Shown here in pieces: positions 1-8,370 of a stretch of DNA of 64,000 bases. Where the stretch lies: positions 124,001 through 188,000 of the forward strand of contig OY781463.1 of assembly GCA_963676725.1 (NCBI GenBank), given 5' to 3'. Source of the stretch: G963662905 sp963676725 (GTDB taxonomy: Bacteria > Bacteroidota > Bacteroidia > Bacteroidales > WRLA01). The translations under genes were made by a program, and so were the position numbers. The first letter of the stretch is position 1; the number at the start of each line of letters is the position of its first letter. Below the pieces are notes generated by a model that was not told the origin of the DNA, ran no database searches, and saw nothing but the letters and a program-made list of their open reading frames with translations.

Positions 1-641
1 AACAGATTAGCCGTGCTTTGTGGAATTGTGAGCAAACTTATCACCAAAATAATCCCCGCTGTTCGTATGTTCAAGACAATTGTTAAAGCAACGAGCACCA
101 ATAATAGGCTGGTAAAGAAATGAACCGGAATGCCTGTTGAATTTGCATAGCTTTCGTCAAAAGAAATAAATAGAATAATCCGCATAAATACTATGAAGAA
201 AAGGCTGAGCAATATAGCCAAACCGGCCATCAGCCATAAATCGGTTGTTGTAACAGTAAGCAGGCTTCCAAATAAATACGTCATTAGATTGGGCGTATAA
301 CCGGGGCTCATAAAAATAAATATAATGCCCAATGCCATGCCAAAAGACCACATAATGCCTATGGCAGAATCCTGACGGATGAGGTCTTTGCGTGATAAAA
401 TATCAATGGCAAGTGCAGCAATTACAGCAAAAACTGCAGCACCCAGCAGCGGGCTTAAACCGAGGAAAAAAGCAATTCCAATCCCTCCAAAGGAAGCATG
501 CGTAATGCCGCCACTGATAAAAACAATACGACGTGTTACTATATAAGTGCCTGCAATACCGCAACTTATAGCTGTAAGTAAAGACGCTATAAGTGCGTTA
601 TTAAAAAATTGATACTGAAATAATTCGATAATTGCTTCCAT
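1..641 (-). CDS. Metal ABC transporter permease (ZnuB/TroC family), truncated by window edge
   Basis: Integral membrane subunit of a zinc- or manganese-type ABC importer. It would form the inner membrane channel for the ATPase and binding lipoprotein encoded just upstream. About 213 residues are visible from an ATG at 641; the C-terminus lies outside the window. The translation is a run of hydrophobic helices. It contains the family-typical segment GGITHASFGG (around residue 44), followed by further membrane segments. It is separated from the ATPase gene by 171 bases that hold a palindromic element, unusually long for this otherwise tight operon. The family is clear; the metal (Zn, Mn or Fe) cannot be read from sequence. 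Confidence 0.9.
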   Translation of the reverse strand, partial: MEAIIELFQYQFFNNALIASLLTAISCGIAGTYIVTRRIVFISGGITHASFGGIGIAFFLGLSPLLGAAVFAVIAALAIDILSRKDLIRQDSAIGIMWSFGMALGIIFIFMSPGYTPNLMTYLFGSLLTVTTTDLWLMAGLAILLSLFFIVFMRIILFISFDESYANSTGIPVHFFTSLLLVLVALTIVLNIRTAGIILVISLLTIPQSTANL

Positions 642-675
642 TATTTAGTGTGTTTCTATAAAGTACCGAGTTTGC

Positions 676-806
676 TCTATAAAGTTCAAATTCAAGGTGC
701 CATGCTGAGCACCGTCGAAGTGCGTGTGAAAAATCTAAACCGGATAATACTCAGGTATTTGAGGATTTAGATTTTGAGCAACATCGCAGAAGTTGGGCTT
801 TATAGA
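676..806. repeat. Nested palindromic element between the metal ABC ATPase and permease genes
   Basis: Two 18-base arms (676-693 and 789-806) are near-perfect inverted repeats: 15 Watson-Crick pairs, two G-T wobbles and one mismatch. Inside are a GGTGC/GCACC hairpin (696-700 with 709-713) and a longer hairpin. The longer one pairs 730-739 with 766-775 (AAAATCTAAA/TTTAGATTTT), extends through CC/GG, and has an inner AATAC/GTATT stem (746-750 with 755-759) around a TCAG loop. The arm motif CTATAAAG also occurs once more just outside, at about 656-663. The layout resembles a dispersed intergenic palindrome (REP- or MITE-like) or a structured intercistronic RNA. No coding potential is evident. Confidence 0.7.
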
Positions 807-812
807 CGAACT

Positions 813-1559
813 CTATTTATGCTCTCCTAAAACCCGATGGGGTACTTTTCCGTGCGTAATAAGGTCTATCGGGCAATTATATGCCTGTAGCTGTTCTTGT
901 GATATATGGTTCGATGGGTGATAATGCAGGGATTGATTGACGCAAGCAATCGTTTTTATTGTTGATGAAATAGTGCCAACATCATGGCTGACCATTACTA
1001 TGGCCATTTTTTTGTTTAATTCCTTGAGCATTCGGTACAGCTCGCCTTCAAAAGAGCTGTCAACATATGTGTTGGGCTCATCTAAAAAAAGAAGTTGGGG
1101 ATCAGAGATTAAAGCCCTGCACAAAAGCGTTTTTTGGATTTGTCCGCCCGATAACGCACCAACGGGTGATGAACTTTTGTCGGAAAGCCCTGATTGCTCA
1201 ATCAGTTGCTTTGCTTTGAGTTTATCCTTCTTGGAATATTTCCCAAAAACATTCCCTTTGCGGATCAGCCCCGAAAGCACAATTTCCAAAACGGTTACGG
1301 GGAAATTGGCGTCGATTTTTGTGTATTGGGGCAAATATCCGGGCTGACCCATTTCAGGATTTTTTTCAATAGAACCGCTAAAGGGCTTTAATAATCCCAG
1401 CATCACTTTTAATAAAGTGGTTTTTCCGCCGCCATTGGGTCCGATAATGCCTATAAAATCGAGTGGGTGAATATCAATGCTTGCATTTTTTACAACCACC
1501 TTATTATTATAACCGGCATCAATATTTTTTAGGCTGAGTAATGCGTTTGTTGTGTGCAT
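813..1559 (-). CDS. Metal ABC transporter ATP-binding protein (ZnuC/TroB family)
   Basis: Cytoplasmic ATPase that powers metal import through the adjacent permease. It has 248 residues, the usual length. The Walker A motif GPNGGGKTT is at residues 40-48, the signature LSGGQ at 136-140 and Walker B LLFLDEP at 156-162. The frame is open back to a GTG at 1607, but that would overlap the binding protein gene by 46 bases. The ATG at 1559 lies two bases after that gene's stop and begins just before the first beta strand, so it is the better start. It is the second gene of the metal uptake operon. Confidence 0.93.
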   Translation of the reverse strand: MHTTNALLSLKNIDAGYNNKVVVKNASIDIHPLDFIGIIGPNGGGKTTLLKVMLGLLKPFSGSIEKNPEMGQPGYLPQYTKIDANFPVTVLEIVLSGLIRKGNVFGKYSKKDKLKAKQLIEQSGLSDKSSSPVGALSGGQIQKTLLCRALISDPQLLFLDEPNTYVDSSFEGELYRMLKELNKKMAIVMVSHDVGTISSTIKTIACVNQSLHYHPSNHISQEQLQAYNCPIDLITHGKVPHRVLGEHK

Positions 1560-1561
1560 AG

Positions 1562-2413
1562 TTACCGGATTAAATTCTGTGTAATTTTCATTAGGCTTTC
1601 TTCCCACTGCTCCGAAAGTGGGTCAATAACAATAATTTCGGCATCAATTTGCCTGCTTAATGTTTCTGCATGTTTTTGATCGAACTCTTTCTGAATGAAA
1701 ATTTTCTGTATATGATCCTTTTTGGCCAAGTCGATGATGCTCTTCATGTGGTCGGCGCCGGGTTCTTTGCCATCTATTTCCAGAGGAATCTGATTTAGGC
1801 CATAATCCCTGGCATAATAACGAAGCACAGGATGAAAAATAAGAAAGTTTTTATTGCTTATTTTGCTTGTCTCTTGCCTGATTTGTTTGTCGAGTATCTC
1901 TGTTTTTGCGATAAAAAGCGCATGATTTTTTTTGTAGGTTTCTGCTCGCTCCGGCCTCAATTCCACTAATGCCGATAAAATGCTTTGGCTGAATTGTTCT
2001 ACCATTTTTGGCGACATCCAGATATGGGGATCCACGCCAATATGCACATGGTCTCCATGCTGATGGCGTCCGCTTTCAATAAGGTTTAAGCCTTTAGAAA
2101 GATCAATTATTTTCATTTCAGGATGGTTCTTGGCGATATTGCCCATCCAGGCTTTTTCAAAACCAATATGCCCGATGCGAAAATACAAAGGGGAGGATTG
2201 TAAATTGACCATTTGCTTTGGCGTTGGTTCGTATGTTGCCGGGCTTGCGCCTGAAGGAACCATTACATTAACCTCAAAATCGTCTCCGGCTATGGCTTCA
2301 ATAAAGTGCTTTTGCGGTGGGATGCTAACAGTAATCCTTTGTTTTGTTGTTTGCCTTTCTGCGCAGGACGAGAGCAGGGCAATGCTGAACAGTATAAAAA
2401 ATGCTTTTTTCAT
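1562..2413 (-). CDS. Metal ABC transporter substrate-binding lipoprotein (ZnuA-like)
   Basis: Periplasmic, lipid-anchored receptor that captures zinc or manganese for the ATPase and permease encoded downstream. It has 283 residues. The N-terminus is a lipoprotein signal ending LLSSC (Cys17). Likely metal ligands are His36 in the first strand-loop and a histidine-rich stretch at residues 116-130 (GRHQHGDHVHIGVDPH). A histidine-rich loop is more typical of zinc than manganese binders. That is an inference, and the loop here is short. It is the first gene of the operon; a TAnnTTTG element and a leader hairpin lie upstream. Confidence 0.92.
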   Translation of the reverse strand: MKKAFFILFSIALLSSCAERQTTKQRITVSIPPQKHFIEAIAGDDFEVNVMVPSGASPATYEPTPKQMVNLQSSPLYFRIGHIGFEKAWMGNIAKNHPEMKIIDLSKGLNLIESGRHQHGDHVHIGVDPHIWMSPKMVEQFSQSILSALVELRPERAETYKKNHALFIAKTEILDKQIRQETSKISNKNFLIFHPVLRYYARDYGLNQIPLEIDGKEPGADHMKSIIDLAKKDHIQKIFIQKEFDQKHAETLSRQIDAEIIVIDPLSEQWEESLMKITQNLIR

Positions 2414-2446
2414 GATTGGGTTTCTTACAAAAATGATTCATGTGTC

Positions 2447-2471
2447 CATCATCAGGGTTTTTATGATGATG
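2447..2471 (-). promoter_or_regulatory. Leader dyad upstream of the metal transporter operon
   Basis: CATCATCA (2447-2454) and TGATGATG (2464-2471) form a perfect 8-bp inverted repeat with a 9-base spacer. It lies 34 bases upstream of the binding lipoprotein start, between the candidate promoter and the gene. It could be an RNA hairpin or a dyad operator for a metal-responsive repressor. Nothing in the sequence decides between these. Confidence 0.35.
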
Positions 2472-2486
2472 AAACCATCAGCCTAA

Positions 2487-2494
2487 CAAAGGTA
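2487..2494 (-). promoter_or_regulatory. Candidate -7 element (TACCTTTG) for the metal ABC operon
   Basis: The minus strand reads TACCTTTG, a match to the Bacteroidota -7 consensus TAnnTTTG. It is about 73 bases upstream of the binding-protein start. No good TTG is visible at the -33 position, so the call rests on the -7 box alone. Confidence 0.4.
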
Positions 2495-3042
2495 ATTCAT
2501 TTTTGTTGCATTTTTCCGGAAAGCCTGCTCTATATTGAGGTTTTTAGGTGAATAGTGGGTTTTTTAGGTTTTTCTGTGAAGAGGGTTTGAGAGCAAAGCG
2601 TCTTCTATGTAGGCAACCATATTAAAAATCCACACATTTCATCCAGATAAAGAATCATGTTTGAGTATTTCATTCCACATTTTAGATTGTATTTTTAATG
2701 TGATAAGTGATTGATTTAGCGATGCTAAAAAATATATAACTTATGGTGTTGTTTATTTGTTCATAGATTATTACATGTATATTTTGGCATATATGACTAT
2801 TGTGTATACACATATTACTCTTTATTTTGATTAATAGATTTTTAACTTATTTAGTTAATTATTTGTTATTTTGTAAAATTGTTTATTATATTTGTGAGCT
2901 GAAAATGCTTTGTTTTTCTGCTTATATAGAAATATATATTACTAATAAACAGTTGTTAATGCTTATTTGCCTCTGATATGGCACTAAAACACATTAAAAA
3001 TGAAGGCTCTTTAAATATTCTATTAACAAAATATTTTTTGCA
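2495..3042. other. AT-rich gap between the divergent metal operon and the C10 protease gene
   Basis: About 550 bases of very AT-rich sequence with no supportable gene. It holds the promoter candidates for both flanking divergent genes. Nothing else was recognised in it. Confidence 0.6.
2862..2894 (+). promoter_or_regulatory. Candidate Bacteroidota promoter for the C10 protease gene
   Basis: TTTG at 2862-2865 and TATATTTG at 2887-2894 match the -33 and -7 elements of the Bacteroidota housekeeping promoter, with a 21-base spacer. The expected transcription start lies about 140 bases before the protease ATG. The region is AT-rich, so a chance match is possible. Confidence 0.42.
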
Positions 3043-5595
3043 ATGAAACGATTATTATTAGCAATTGTCTTAGTGTATGGTATGTGCGGCTTAGTACAGG
3101 CTGAAAGTGTAGATAGCTTGACCGCAAAAAATGTAGCGGTGGCATTTTTGACCCAAGTTAACAATAAAGTTAATTTGGATCTAAAGCTTATTTATCAGAC
3201 GAATATGCTTAATAATAAACCTAGGAAGGATGATTCTGAAAATCAAACGCTCTTCTATGTATTTGCGAATGGCTTTAATGAAGGCTTTATCATTATTGCA
3301 GGTGACGATAATTCACGTCCTGTTTTAGGTTATGCAAATTCAGGTATATTTGATACGAATAGTTTGCCTCCAAATTTTCGGAAATGGATAGAAAGTTATA
3401 AAAAGGAGCTACGGAATATTATTGCGAAAAATATCATTGCTCCAGAGAGTATTCAGGAACAATGGAAGGATTTAAAAAATGGGACAAAGTTAAAAGCAGA
3501 GACATCTAAATCTGCTGGGCCATTAATGTCAACTACTTGGAGTCAATCTCCGTATTATAATGCCTTATGTCCCGGTGGTTCTGTAACGGGCTGCGTTGCT
3601 ACAGCGCAAGCACAAATAATGAAATATTGGAATTACCCGGATGTTGGACAAGGGTTTCATTCGTATTATGAGAATGACTATGGGTATTTAAGCGCTGATT
3701 TTGGCGCCACAACTTATGACTGGGGTTCAATGCCAGATCATGTAACAGGCCCCAATAATGCAGTGGCAACATTAATGTATCATTGTGGTGTAAGTGTGGA
3801 AATGAATTATAGCCCAGAAGGTAGTAGCGCATACGTTATTGATTCATGGTTACATCCACATAACTCAGAAAATGCCTATACAGAGTATTTTGGGTACGAT
3901 AATAGTGTTGAAGGAATAAAGCGCGAGAATTATTCAACATACGCATGGAAACAAATATTAAGGAATGAGTTGGATGCTGGAAGGCCAATAAACTATTGTG
4001 GTTGTGGGGCTAGTGGAGGTCATGCATTTGTATGCGATGGCTATAATAGCAGTGGTTTTTTCCATTTTAATTGGGGTTGGGGTGGTACTTGTGATGGTTA
4101 TTTTTTAGTTGATGAGCTAAACCCGGGCAGTAGTAACTATACTAACGGGCAACAAGCTATTATTGGCATAAAACCACCTAGCGGCGCACTTACATACAAT
4201 ATGGTTCTATATAATAATGTGTCGCTTTCATCGAATATTATTTATTATGGACAGGCTTTTAGCGTAAGCACAAATATTTGGAATAACGGTTTAAATGATT
4301 TTGCGGGTGATTATTGTGCGGCTGTTTTTGATGCCAGTTCAAATTTTGTTGATTATGTTGAAATAATGACTGACTGGAGTTTAGAAGCAGGTTATACTTA
4401 TTCTAATGATATAGTTTTTTCAAGTACAGGCATGATAGGGCTGCTGCCCGGTGATTATTCTATTTATATCTACTATAGACCTACTGGTGGAAATTGGGTG
4501 CCCGTTTCAGATTATGGAGGATACACAAATAGTGCTCAATTGAGAGTAATTAACCCTAACGATATTGAGTTAAATTCAGTTATTGCACTTACGCCGGGAA
4601 CAGAATTGATTAACGGGCAATCAGCATCTGTTAATTTTAATATTGTTAATGATGGGAGTAGTTCTTTCTATGGAACATATTCGGTTGATTTATATGGTCT
4701 TGATGGTTATTGGGTGGAGAATATTGGATCATATACTGAATCAACAGGATTACCACCAGGTTATACATATAGTTATCCATATATAACTTTGAACACATCG
4801 GTAATTACTGCTGATCCAGATATGTATTTTCTTGTTGTTACGCATAAATGGAATGGGGGTAATTATCAAATTACCGGATCAACTTATAACAATAATCCGA
4901 TTTATGTAACTGTAAAAAATCCTATTATAGTGGCGGATATGTTTGAGTCAAATGATACAGAAGATGACGCATTTGAATTTTATGCGAATTTCAGCAATAA
5001 TTTTGCTCAAATTCTTACATACGGTTCTAATAACCATATCGGTTCGGATTTAGATTACTATGAAGTTGATTTGGAGGAAGGCTATAACTATGAAGTAACA
5101 GTCCGTGTCCATGATTCTTATAATAGTGGCAACGGGAACGATTATACAAACGATGTATTGTGGTCTTATTCTCTTGATAATATCTGGTCAGAGCCTTATG
5201 ATGATGTTATGGGTTCTGATATTAATATTTACGATGGAGGGAAAGTTAAGTTTTTAGTCGCCCCTTATTTTCAGGGAAGTGTAGGTACTTATTTATTGGA
5301 TATTAAGATTAAGCGTTTTCTTAATACAGGAGTTCCTGATGAAAAAGCAGAAAATAGTTTTTGTGTATATCCAAACCCGGTTAAGGATTACCTAAACATC
5401 AGTAATGGAAATAATGATCTAATTCATACTGTTCAAATTCGGGATATAACAGGAAAAACAGTTATGAATAATAGGTATGAGAATACTCAAGAGTTAATTC
5501 AGGTTCAGGTTGAAAATTTATCGGTTGGTGTTTATACTGTTATTATTGAGACAAGAGATGATATAGAACAGTTTAAATTTATTAAATCTGAATAG
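3043..5595 (+). CDS. C10 family (streptopain-like) cysteine protease with type IX secretion C-terminal domain
   Basis: Secreted cysteine protease of 850 residues. A signal peptide spans residues 1-20, ending VQA. A propeptide-like segment (about 25-160) follows, then the C10 peptidase domain (about 160-375) with catalytic Cys184 in VTGCVATA and His327 in GGHAFV. The Trp/Gly-rich HFNWGWGG follows, as in SpeB-type enzymes. Repeated beta-sandwich-like modules fill about 380-760. The C-terminal 80 residues carry a type IX sorting domain (VYPNPVKDYLNI, then GVYTVIIE). The protein should therefore cross the outer membrane by the type IX system and be released or anchored at the surface. It is the first of four plus-strand genes for exported proteins. 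Confidence 0.93.
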   Translation: MKRLLLAIVLVYGMCGLVQAESVDSLTAKNVAVAFLTQVNNKVNLDLKLIYQTNMLNNKPRKDDSENQTLFYVFANGFNEGFIIIAGDDNSRPVLGYANSGIFDTNSLPPNFRKWIESYKKELRNIIAKNIIAPESIQEQWKDLKNGTKLKAETSKSAGPLMSTTWSQSPYYNALCPGGSVTGCVATAQAQIMKYWNYPDVGQGFHSYYENDYGYLSADFGATTYDWGSMPDHVTGPNNAVATLMYHCGVSVEMNYSPEGSSAYVIDSWLHPHNSENAYTEYFGYDNSVEGIKRENYSTYAWKQILRNELDAGRPINYCGCGASGGHAFVCDGYNSSGFFHFNWGWGGTCDGYFLVDELNPGSSNYTNGQQAIIGIKPPSGALTYNMVLYNNVSLSSNIIYYGQAFSVSTNIWNNGLNDFAGDYCAAVFDASSNFVDYVEIMTDWSLEAGYTYSNDIVFSSTGMIGLLPGDYSIYIYYRPTGGNWVPVSDYGGYTNSAQLRVINPNDIELNSVIALTPGTELINGQSASVNFNIVNDGSSSFYGTYSVDLYGLDGYWVENIGSYTESTGLPPGYTYSYPYITLNTSVITADPDMYFLVVTHKWNGGNYQITGSTYNNNPIYVTVKNPIIVADMFESNDTEDDAFEFYANFSNNFAQILTYGSNNHIGSDLDYYEVDLEEGYNYEVTVRVHDSYNSGNGNDYTNDVLWSYSLDNIWSEPYDDVMGSDINIYDGGKVKFLVAPYFQGSVGTYLLDIKIKRFLNTGVPDEKAENSFCVYPNPVKDYLNISNGNNDLIHTVQIRDITGKTVMNNRYENTQELIQVQVENLSVGVYTVIIETRDDIEQFKFIKSE

Positions 5596-5729
5596 AATAT
5601 TTAGCGTTTTTTTCAATTCGAGTTAGTATATATCTTTTTGTGGTGTTCCTTAAAAACATCGCGTTAACACATTATGAGTGCTTTATCTTCAGTAAGGAAA
5701 ATTTGAAATTATTAATTAAACCACATTAT

Positions 5730-6554
5730 ATGAAAAAGTTATTACCCATTATTTTGATGTTAGCTGTTGTCTTTTTTTCCTCGTATCTCTTTGCTCAAGA
5801 AACAGCATATGATACTATTTTTAGCCATAACAAAGTCATCGTCTGTGATATACAGGAAATTGATGATGCTGTGGTGAAGTATTCATATCCTAAGGAGGAT
5901 ATAATTATTTCTATCAATAAGAATATGATCAATAAGGTGGTCTTTTCTTCCGGCAGAGTTGAGTCATTTGCCTCTAGTACAATTTATAAAGATGTAAATG
6001 GCTGGGAAGATTGGCAAAAAGTTTCTTTGACTCCTGTATCTGACGAAATATCAGGGCTGTACCGCATGGGGGATGTGTCCTCTAAAGTAAAGGCAGGAAG
6101 TGAGTTTTCTAATGAAAATAAAATTAAAGATAAGGCGCTGCGTAAAATTCGTATTAGAGCAGCTATGCTTGGTGCGAATGTGGTTTTCTTAACCAATGAT
6201 CATACTGAAGGACATAGATATAATATGTGGACTGGAGGTACTAATACTGCTGAGGTGCTGCTTACAGGCGTGGCTTATTCTAATAGAGTGCCGCATATAG
6301 AAAAGTTTAAAAAGCTTATTTCGAAAAAACCTATTTGGAATCTCGTTCAAATAGTAAAAATGCCATACAACAAGAAAAAGCCTACAATCATAGATGAAAA
6401 TGAAACCATTGATTTGAGCAATTATACTATTTCGGGTTATTTTATACATATAAACTATAAGGGAGAAGAGTATACAGTAATCCGAGTGGAAGAGGATAAA
6501 CTTATTCTTATGAAACAGGGCGATCGCAGAATTTATAATTATATACTGGTTTAA
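5730..6554 (+). CDS. Uncharacterised secreted protein
   Basis: The protein has 274 residues and is not assigned to a named family here. The ATG at 5730 gives a clean signal peptide (hydrophobic core then SYLFAQ). A GTG at 5640 would add a non-signal extension and is less likely. The first 60 mature residues read like a short beta-rich domain often seen in Bacteroidota exported proteins (DTIF...KVIVCDIQEID...MINKVVFSSGRVE). A middle helix contains RIRAAMLGANVVFL, resembling helix-strand units in small envelope domains. The C-terminus is beta-rich and basic. It follows the C10 protease by about 130 bases and precedes a small beta-barrel gene. Its function is unknown. Confidence 0.8.
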   Translation: MKKLLPIILMLAVVFFSSYLFAQETAYDTIFSHNKVIVCDIQEIDDAVVKYSYPKEDIIISINKNMINKVVFSSGRVESFASSTIYKDVNGWEDWQKVSLTPVSDEISGLYRMGDVSSKVKAGSEFSNENKIKDKALRKIRIRAAMLGANVVFLTNDHTEGHRYNMWTGGTNTAEVLLTGVAYSNRVPHIEKFKKLISKKPIWNLVQIVKMPYNKKKPTIIDENETIDLSNYTISGYFIHINYKGEEYTVIRVEEDKLILMKQGDRRIYNYILV

Positions 6555-6637
6555 AATTCAGCTTTTTAAATCCGGAAAATGATTTTGATTTTATATTAAC
6601 TTCTTAAATATTAACAAATATAAACTAATATTTACTT

Positions 6638-7342
6638 ATGAAAAAATTTATACTTAGTGGACTAATGATTGTCTTTATGATGGGGTCAATCATTGCACAA
6701 GAAACCCAAAGTAGTTCCCCGGAACAAAAAATGATCAAAAAAGAGCGGAACAACTATGTTGGAATTTCACTCGGGGCAAGTTTGCCAATGGGTGATTTTA
6801 AAGATGCTGAATTTGTAAAAACAGGAGTAACTTTTGCTATTGATTATGGACATAAGTTTAATAAGAATTTTGGTTTAATGCTAAAATGGTTCGGATCGGC
6901 AAATAATTTTGATACAGAAGCAGCCTCAGAGTCTTTTTATGATTTGGTAACATTCGATAAGGCAACAATTGCTTTTGGTGGCTTATTGGGTGGTGTTACC
7001 ATCCATTTTCCTATGGAAGATGTTATATTTGACATCAAGGCTTTAGGGGGCTATATGAGTATGAAAAACCCGGAATATAATTATTGGATTACTGGCTCTC
7101 CATTCGAATGGGCAGTTCAGTCAGAAGCAGATGCTACATCTTTTGGTTTTGCTCTCGGGGCTGGCTTTACATTTATGCTTAGTGATAAATGGAGCCTTAA
7201 TATATCGGGGGAGTATAATGCCGCTAAATTTGAATATGAAAATGTAGGTGTACTTGCGTACGATGGCTCATATCAGTCTTTTTCCGGAACAACAGAATAT
7301 AATGCTGTGAATATTCTTGCAGGTGTACATTTCCACTTCTAA
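6638..7342 (+). CDS. Small outer membrane beta-barrel protein
   Basis: The protein has 234 residues. A signal peptide ends IIAQ around residue 20. The mature part alternates polar and aromatic residues as in 8-strand barrels: NYVGISLGASLPMGDF, then KWSLNISGEYNAAKF, ending ILAGVHFHF with a terminal Phe as expected for Bam-inserted barrels. This fits the general outer membrane beta-barrel family common in Bacteroidota (porin-family or OmpA-barrel-like). No peptidoglycan-binding domain is present. It lies in the same direction as the preceding secreted protein gene, 83 bases away. Its specific role is unknown. Confidence 0.82.
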   Translation: MKKFILSGLMIVFMMGSIIAQETQSSSPEQKMIKKERNNYVGISLGASLPMGDFKDAEFVKTGVTFAIDYGHKFNKNFGLMLKWFGSANNFDTEAASESFYDLVTFDKATIAFGGLLGGVTIHFPMEDVIFDIKALGGYMSMKNPEYNYWITGSPFEWAVQSEADATSFGFALGAGFTFMLSDKWSLNISGEYNAAKFEYENVGVLAYDGSYQSFSGTTEYNAVNILAGVHFHF

Positions 7343-7416
7343 TAGAAAAATTTAGAATGATCTAAACAGCTGTCTGTCTTAATATTTGTGTAACTAATTC
7401 AATAAAATTATTTGAT

Positions 7417-7758
7417 ATGAAAAAGTATTTTAAATTTTTCGTGGCGGCGGCCTTGGTAGGGTTTCTGGCTGTTGGCTGTGCAAAAGATGAAGAAACGGTA
7501 CAACCGGATTTACCTAAATGTGAGTTAAATCATACTTTCTCCATTACAATTACAAACGCTTTAGATGAACGCTATGATGTTTACCAGAATGGCATATATA
7601 TTGGCTATTTGAACGCAAATGAGGTTGATGTTTCTGATTATGCAAGCGGTTCGCATACTTTTTCTTTTAAGGAACACGATTGGATTTTATGGCAAGATGT
7701 TGAAAGTATTACTGTAAAAGGTTCGGACTGCGAAGAATTGGTTATTTTGTTAAAATGA
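7417..7758 (+). CDS. Small lipoprotein, unknown function
   Basis: The protein has 113 residues with a lipoprotein signal peptide; the lipobox FLAVGC places the lipidated cysteine at residue 21. The mature part is about 90 residues and beta-rich, with three further cysteines counting the one near the C-terminus (CELN, DCEEL). The pattern NALDERYDVYQNGIYIG resembles a small PEGA-like or immunoglobulin-like strand arrangement, but the family was not recognised. It is the last gene of the exported-protein group, and a strong terminator lies about 55 bases downstream. Confidence 0.8.
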   Translation: MKKYFKFFVAAALVGFLAVGCAKDEETVQPDLPKCELNHTFSITITNALDERYDVYQNGIYIGYLNANEVDVSDYASGSHTFSFKEHDWILWQDVESITVKGSDCEELVILLK

Positions 7759-7814
7759 AAAAGCGAACAGGGTGGGATGCTACCTATTAAATTATACTAA
7801 TCTTAAAAACAGAG

Positions 7815-7841
7815 CCGGGGGTGGTTCTCCCGGTTTTTTTT
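7815..7841 (+). terminator. Intrinsic terminator after the exported-protein gene group
   Basis: CCGGG (7815-7819) pairs with CCCGG (7829-7833), extended by two inner pairs, and is followed by eight T residues (7834-7841). Confidence 0.85.
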
Positions 7842-8079
7842 AAATACTGCTTCTTGAAGAACAAAACAAAGATGCTGTTTTTATTTAGGCAAAATAGAAT
7901 AAAAAAACTCAGGTTTGGTGACTGGTTTTGCAATTTGAACAAATTGTTGTTTTTTGCTCGGTTCTGTTCATTTTGCGGTGCACTATAATATTGGTAGTAT
8001 ATTGGATTATATGTTTTCTTTTGAGCTTACATATATTTCGCAATCATGGCGGTTTAGATGGTCTTTTTGTTTTATATAG

Positions 8080-8295
8080 TTCAATAAATATCATCTAAAA
8101 ATTCCATCAGACAATAATGCTTCTGAAAGATCAATCAGAAACATAAAAGTAAAACAGATAATTTTCGGGTAGTTCAAATCACCTGATGGAGCTGATGCCT
8201 TTGCTGTTTTGACATCAATTACTGACACAAGTATCAAGAACTGACAGGGTGTTTTGTCGGCCTTGAGAATAATCGCTTATTTGCAGACTGATTAG
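8080..8295 (+). pseudogene. Decayed C-terminal fragment of an IS66-type transposase
   Basis: The frame starting at 8080 translates to FNKYHLKIPSDNNASERSIR and continues NIKVKQIIFG, stop, FKSPDGADAFAV. It goes on LTSITDTSIKN, stop, QGVLSALRIIAYLQTD. This matches the conserved C-terminus of Bacteroidota IS66-family transposases (DNNASERAIRN, then a KQKISGQFKS-like block and an IRSVIDTAIKN-like block). In-frame stops are at 8170-8172 (TAG) and 8242-8244 (TGA), and the N-terminal nine-tenths is missing. No terminal inverted repeats were found. It is a relic of an old insertion. Confidence 0.78.
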
Positions 8296-8370
8296 GAGCT
8301 TATTTTATTGTAGCAGAAGGATATGATAAAAGGTTTATGTGTTTCAGCAATATGGCGTTAGGCGAGCGTA

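Noticed and set aside
937..1347. Open frame of 136 codons on the plus strand opposite the metal ABC ATPase
   Set aside because: The minus-strand frame has Walker A, signature and Walker B motifs; the plus frame has no family resemblance and is a shadow.
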